Assembly (NCBI GenBank): GCA_037043455.1
Contig: JAWPHD010001274.1
Coordinates: 248,001 to 312,000 of the forward strand
Direction: 5' to 3'
Length of the DNA stretch: 64,000 nucleotides
Source of the DNA: Cyrtodaria siliqua
Taxonomy: Eukaryota; Mollusca; Bivalvia; Adapedonta; Hiatellidae
This document shows, piece after piece, positions 59,030 to 64,000 of the stretch. The first letter of the stretch is position 1; every line of letters starts with the position of its first letter. Position numbers and translations under genes: made by a program. The notes beneath the pieces were generated by a model that worked only from the letters and a program-made list of their open reading frames with translations, had not been told where the DNA came from and did not search any database.

Positions 59030-59240
59030 TCTAAAGAAATAAAAAAAGAGCGGACAGGGAAAGTAGCATTCAAGGAGGACAGTCAATCACAAAACACAGA
59101 AACAAACACGCAAACAGACAAACAAGAAGGCAAAAGCAATAATAAATGCAAACGACATCACAAGCACAAAAGGGTTGACCTTGGAACGGTCAGTGGCAAA
59201 GTGGGCCACTGGGGGTTTTCGACTCGAGTCCATATACTTG
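59030..59240 (-). mobile_element. RT-family tail fragment E
   Basis: It begins at the family terminus (gagcggacagggaaagtagc), continues through caatcacaaaacacagaaac and the gaacggtcagtggcaaagtg segment, and stops at the ggccactggggg block. There is no coding portion. Confidence 0.75.
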
Positions 59241-59427
59241 TAGGTTTGAAATTCTTGGTACCATTGAAATCAAGTATTGTGATTCTTTAATCCCTCAACC
59301 CCATTTTCCTAGACATTATTTGTGCATAACTGAGTTTTCCCATACAGATATTTACTAAATTCGTATTTTACTCAAATAACAATCCCAATAGGCTGTATTT
59401 ATACAGTCATAGAATGCTGTAGGACAT

Positions 59428-60242
59428 CAATGAAATATAGATATAAAAATCGAACAGGAAAAGCAGCATTCAAGGACGACAGTCAACCACAAACACACAC
59501 AGAAACAAAGAACAAACTTTAAGATGAACAAAAGGCCAAATTAGCCATCACAAACACAAAGGATTGACAATAGGGCTACCGCCTTCGAACGGTCAGTGGC
59601 AAAAAAGGCCGCTGGGGGTTTAAACCAGGTTCTAGGGTCCACCAAACCTCGCACTTACCCTACTGTCAACCCAATAAAACGGGACAGTGTAAATAAAGAA
59701 ATCACCGCCATGAACTATTCTCTAACCAACAAGACAGCATTAATAGGCAGTATAAGTAAAACACAAAGATGCTCGTGTATATATAATTTACAAAAAAACA
59801 TTAGCCTAGAAAGCCACAAAGAAGGTACTCAGTGACTTGGCAGAAGCCAGAGCAATAAGAGAATAAACCATTGAGGGCACGACAAGACAAGACTGCAGAC
59901 AAACATCAAACGTCACTGTCCTTTTGGGCTTTAGGTAGACGTCATCATAGGGTCCACAGCATGTCCAGTCATCGCACAATCAAAGAGGAAAGCATAGTGG
60001 CGAACTGTAAATGGGTCCACCACCAAGCATGCAGTGCGTTGCAAAATAATAGGGTCATAACCTCTTTTGATAAACCATTTTCACAAGTGTAACAAAGATA
60101 GTATGAAAGTGAGCATGACCAAGGATCTTACGATGTTTGTAAATCACGTCACCATAGAAGTCAGGATGTGATATTCCTTGTCGCAGAAGAGTTCTTAAAA
60201 AACATTTATATTTGGATAGAAGATCAGGGTTACGATAATACA
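59428..60242 (-). mobile_element. RT-family copy F
   Basis: The minus-strand copy covers tail and C-terminal coding part. The frame 60055-60243 gives YYRNPDLLSKYK, LRTLLRQGISHPDFYGDVIY, then a frameshift; the downstream VDPMM-equivalent region and non-coding tail follow down to the terminus at 59432. The 5' end is cut at about 60242. It is a pseudogene. Confidence 0.75.
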
Positions 60243-60409
60243 ATCATATGATGTAGCATATCAAAAAACAAAAACATTTTATTTACTCATCCAGAAACTT
60301 CTATATGTTACTAATTATAAATGAATGACCTAGGATGCCACAATAAAATGTTTACACTATTTTCTTAAAATATTCATAGGCAACACTATTTCATTAGAAA
60401 ATGATATCA

Positions 60410-61335
60410 AAGTAACATCAATGACTTGGGAAAAGCTAGAGCAACAAGAGAACAAACCATTAAGGGTACGACATAAGATTTGAGAAACACATCAAACGCA
60501 ACCGTCCTTTGAGATTAGGTAGACGTCATCATAGGGTCCACAATCTGTCCGGTCATCTCACAATCAAAGAGGAAAACATAGTGGCGAACTGTAAATGTGT
60601 CAACCACTAAACATGCGATGCGTTGCAAAAGGTCAGGGTCATATCCCCTTTCGATAAGCCTTTTCACAAGTTTGATAAAGATTGTATGAAAGTGATCATG
60701 ACCAAGCATCTTACGGAGTATATTTATCACATCACCACAGAAGTCAGGGTGTGATAGTACTTGTCGGAGACAAGTTTTTCAATTACTTTTTGTTTTTGTA
60801 TTTTAAAAGTACATTAGGGTTACGATAAAATAAATTTACAAAGTGTTTTCGATGTTTATGGTAAAGGTAGCTCTAATAAAGTATCTTGTTAATTATACAA
60901 CGATTAAGAATATAAAATTCCTCAACTCTACTACAAGCTCTAGAAAAACTAATTAGTTGAGAAAGAAAGTCCCCATAACAAGTATTTCGGAGAACACCGC
61001 ATCTAAGTGGGGATAATTTACAATATTAAAATTAAAACAATCTCTCTTGCCATAGATTTTGATAATTATTTCTCTATTTTCAATAGAGATGAAAGTCAAG
61101 AACAGAGGCGACAGTATCAGAAATATTAGCGTTGTTAAGTGAAGTTCTTCATGATGGATTGTATTAACCATAACAGAAAAGAAATGATTGTTAATGTTCA
61201 ATATGTCATTCAGATACCGAGAGGTGACATCAAAGGTTTCAATTACATATACATATGGTATTTCTTTCATAGAAATGCAAACACATATCTGCGTCAAGAG
61301 GTGTACAGTTTGTACCCACAGGGAAACCAACAATG
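60410..61335 (-). mobile_element. RT-family copy G with mutated catalytic box
   Basis: The frame 60953-61333 contains VTSRYLNDILNINN, followed by IKIYGKRDCFNFNIVNYP, the layout of the RT palm in this Penelope-like family, whose catalytic box is YLDD. Here the first D is N (codon 61208-61210), which should abolish catalysis. Downstream, after a stop, come SRACSRVEEF and the degenerate C-terminal segment ending QIVDPMM (60515-60730). The tail is missing: similarity stops at about 60412. Confidence 0.75.
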
Positions 61336-61432
61336 CGTCTATTGACGGTAGTTCAATACATGACGAATATATTATCTAATAGGAAAATAAGTGCTTCATA
61401 AACTTCTTGGCAAGTCAACATAGTCTAATTGT

Positions 61433-62385
61433 CTAAAGAAATATAAAAAGATCGGACACGGAAAGTAGCATTCAAGGAGGACAGTCAACCACAAAACACA
61501 GAAACAAACACGCAAACAGACAAACAAGAAGGCAAAAGTCATCATAAATGCAAACGACATCACAAACACAAAATGGTTGATAATAGGGCTACCGCCTTTG
61601 AACGGTCAGTGGCAAAGTAGGCCACTGGGGGTTTAAACCGTTCTAGGGTGCACCAAACCTCACACTTAACCTACTGTCATCCCATTAAAACAGGACAGTG
61701 TAAATAAAGAAATCCCTGCCATGATATAATCTCTAACCAACAAGGCAGCATCAATAGGCAATAAAACTAAAACACAAATATGCTCGTGTAAATATAATAC
61801 AAATAAAACAATAGCCTAGAAAGCCACACTGAAGGTACTCAATGACTTGGCAGAAGCCAGAGCAACAGGAGAATAAACCATTAAGGGTACGACAAGAAAG
61901 ATCATAGACAAACATCAAACGCAAACGTCCCAATGCGCTTTAGGTAGGCGTCATCATAGGGTCCACAGCCTGTCCGGTCATCGTACAGTTAAAGACGAAA
62001 GCATAGTGGCGAACTGTAAAAGGGTCCACCACCAAGCATGCAGTACGTTGCAAAATGATAGGGTCATAACCTCTTTTGATAAACTTTTTAACAAGTTAAA
62101 CAAAGATAGTATGAAAGTGATCATGACCAAGAATCTTACTAAGTTTATAAATCACATCACCATAGAAGTCAGGTTGTGATAGTCCTTGTCGCAAAAGAGT
62201 CCTTAAGTTACTTTTATATTTGGAAAGAAGATCAGGGTTACGATAATAAGATTTTGCAAAGGTTTTACGAAGTTTATGGTAACGGTAACTCTGATTGAGT
62301 AGCTTTTTAGTTATACAAAGATTACAAATATTAAAGTCCTCACTCGAGTACGAGCTATTGAAAAACGAAAACGAAATTAACAAAA
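61433..62385 (-). mobile_element. RT-family copy H, C-terminal part and full tail
   Basis: The frame 62096-62383 is the best preserved C-terminal segment: SSEDFNICNLCITKKLL, SYRYHKLRKTF, LRTLLRQGLSQPDFYGD, DHFHTIF. After a frame change it continues to KKFIKRGYDP, CLVVDPFTVRHYAFVF and VDPMM, then a long non-coding tail to 61440. A Tc1-like remnant abuts its 5' side at 62367-62830, and the N-terminal RT portion lies beyond it (62880-63815), so the element seems to have lost its RT core. Confidence 0.75.
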
Positions 62386-62830
62386 CTTGAAAAATGTGTA
62401 AAGATTAGCGACAATAGCAAGATTTAGCAGTCTAATCCCATTCAAATACACAGAAAAATGTTCAAAACCTCGCTAGTATCTCATGTGTCCACCGTTACAC
62501 CGAATACACTAAAAAATGCGACGTCGCATCCTTCTGACGTAACGACTGACGAAGCATCGAGCATATTTGGGACGTCGTGTACGTCAGGATGAACCTATCC
62601 AAATGTTCAGGACCTTGCAGCAGCACTTGTCCGTGAATGGGACGCATTAGCACTAGAATTCGTCAGTCGTTACTTCAGAAGCATGCGATGTCGCATTCTT
62701 GCGTGTATTCGGTGTTGAGATATTAGCGAGGTTTTGAATATTTTTCTGTGTATTTGAATCGACTCAGACTGCTGAATCTGTGCCATTGTCGTCAACTTTG
62801 CATTTGTTAAGTTTTGTTAATTTCGTTTTC
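62367..62830. mobile_element. Inverted-repeat element with Tc1-like transposase remnant in its loop
   Basis: The arms at 62367-62553 and 62659-62830 are inverted copies (cores caaatacacagaaaaatgtt and gtaacgactgacgaa). The left arm has a 15-bp extra segment (tgtgtccaccgttac-like, about 62488-62502). The 105-bp loop translates, with one frame shift, to LGRRVRQDEPIQMFRTLQQ and ALVREWDALAL, resembling the C-terminal (W)D.LGRRVR ... AL..EW motif of Tc1-type DDE transposases. I read it as an internally deleted Tc1-like element. Confidence 0.65.
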
Positions 62831-62879
62831 ACACCTATGTTTTTAAACTTTTTATTATTCGGTATATTTCGATGAAATT

Positions 62880-63815
62880 TTGTGTGAACATCAAACATAG
62901 ATGTTATTAAAAGGAAATCATGCTACAATTGTTAATTTCTTTCTTACTGTAATGTCTCAGATTTTGCAGGAAAACAAAGTGGATACTTTTTATGTTTGCT
63001 GAGTATAGTTGTGAATAGTCATAAATAACTATAAACTGACGTTTAGTTGTATCACGAATGTCTCCTGATCAACATAAATTAATCCCAGAGTTTTTATCAG
63101 CTTTAGCGCGGTATTGTTTAACGTGAGTTTTAATGGCAGTTAAAGAAGAAGTTAAAAGTTTGGAGATGTTTGTAGTTGTGTATTCACTAGAATTAGAAAT
63201 AAAGCGGGTTTTATAAAGCTGTTTGTGTAATTTAGGAATCCGGTACATAGTTGGAAGTTTGCTTCGCTTTTAGTCTACTCAAAGTTTGAAAGTGTTGCAC
63301 CGAGTGATATGCGTTGAAACAACATCATCCTCAGTAGATGGAACTGGAGTATAGCAATAAGTGGTTCTGAGTTTCAGAGATAAAACATTGACGTAACGTA
63401 GGCGTCATCCTAGGTCTAAGAGGAAGTAAATAGGGGTTAACATTATATTAATTAATGCGGGTATCTATAATTTTAAGAACTGACTTTTTCCAAGTCGAAT
63501 GCGCGATAGTGTCCGCATGTTCTCTATGGGACCATTGTATACTAAAATCGTCAAAGGATTGGGCGATCTGAGCAAGAGATTCAAGAAATTAATAATCAAA
63601 GGTAACCTATACTCGGATCTTTAGAAAACAAATGCTGAACATTTGTAATTACAAATGATGACATAACCTGCCGGAGTATAGCAACATTTTGTAGGTTTAC
63701 ACTCACAATTTCTTTGTTAGGTGTGTTATGGTCTATGTCAAGGTCAGAAACTATTTTGTTGTAGTTGAAAATTATATTTCTAATTGCTTTTATACTTTTA
63801 AAAATGTGTAGCACT
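62880..63815 (-). pseudogene. RT-family N-terminal region (LPKLHK-type reverse transcriptase)
   Basis: Minus-strand frames give FNYNKIVSDLDIDHNTPNKE (63596-63814). Then, through several stops, SKLPTMYRIPKLHKQLYKTR (around 63222-63236) and TTTNISKLLTSSLTAIKTHV. The (I/L)PKLHK motif followed by R(F)I.NSS and TTT.(L)SKLLT is characteristic of this Penelope-like RT group. The catalytic palm that should follow is replaced by the inverted-repeat element, after which copy H continues. It is a pseudogene. Confidence 0.7.
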
Positions 63816-64000
63816 TATTAAGATATACTATTTTTAGCAAACGTCTGCCGTGATCAGACTCCTTGTCAATATGGGCTCGCATATGAGAATATGTTTTGTG
63901 TAGCTTTGAATTATGGAAGCAGTGGTATACAAATGATCTGTGTTAATGAACATTGTGTCTGCCTCCTCGTCGATCAACTTAATTGGTGAAATGGACAAAG
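63816..64000. other. Window edge, no feature recognised
   Basis: Nothing supportable in the last 185 bases. Confidence 0.3.

Overview
This window looks like AT-rich, intron-containing nuclear DNA from an invertebrate, most probably a bivalve mollusc. That rests on three things: minisatellites and foldback elements of the kind common in bivalves, a dispersed Penelope-like reverse transcriptase (RT) family that I associate with mollusc and cnidarian genomes, and tRNA-derived SINE copies. A dreissenid-type mussel is my best guess, but it is only a guess. There are no bacterial operons, rRNA genes, CRISPR arrays or convincing functional tRNA genes. Nearly all long open frames here are artefacts of tandem repeats whose unit is a multiple of three.

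The one host gene I can support lies on the minus strand, 12643 down to about 8533. It has a signal-peptide exon (12488-12643), an EF-hand exon (9033-9243) with a canonical calcium loop and a second, nearly complete one, and a probable terminal exon (8533-8696). Splice sites and phases agree across both introns. Intron 1 is crowded with a TA-flanked MITE and two long palindromes. Intron 2 holds a 68-bp minisatellite whose unit is a copy of the exon 2 end plus its splice donor.

The rest is repeats. From left to right: a 34-bp array at the window edge; a 24-bp array (5.2-6.75 kb) open in many frames on both strands; a 52-bp array (13.5-14.05 kb); a TA-flanked MITE and a 16-bp array (15.7-16.4 kb); a 43-bp array with higher-order structure (19.7-21.8 kb); a TTAA-flanked MITE (22.7-23.3 kb); a foldback whose arms are inverted tandem arrays (23.3-25.0 kb); a 44-bp array (28.7-30.7 kb) bracketed by direct repeats; a very large 38-bp array (31.5-40.2 kb); a probable solo LTR (42.0-42.95 kb) inside an RT element; a TIR element containing a tRNA-like segment (43.9-44.6 kb); a 12-bp array (46.9-51.6 kb) with a ~1.27-kb higher-order duplication; two SINE copies (51.8-52.3 kb); and 54.6-63.8 kb, packed with degenerate copies of the RT family, a 78-bp TA-containing satellite with a nested LINE fragment, and a Tc1-like remnant.

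The most interesting pattern is that adjacent short segments of the 3' tail of this one RT family appear to have been separately amplified into different minisatellites: the 36-bp array clearly, and the 38-bp and 12-bp arrays probably. The EF-hand intron shows the same kind of event starting from a gene's own exon-intron junction.
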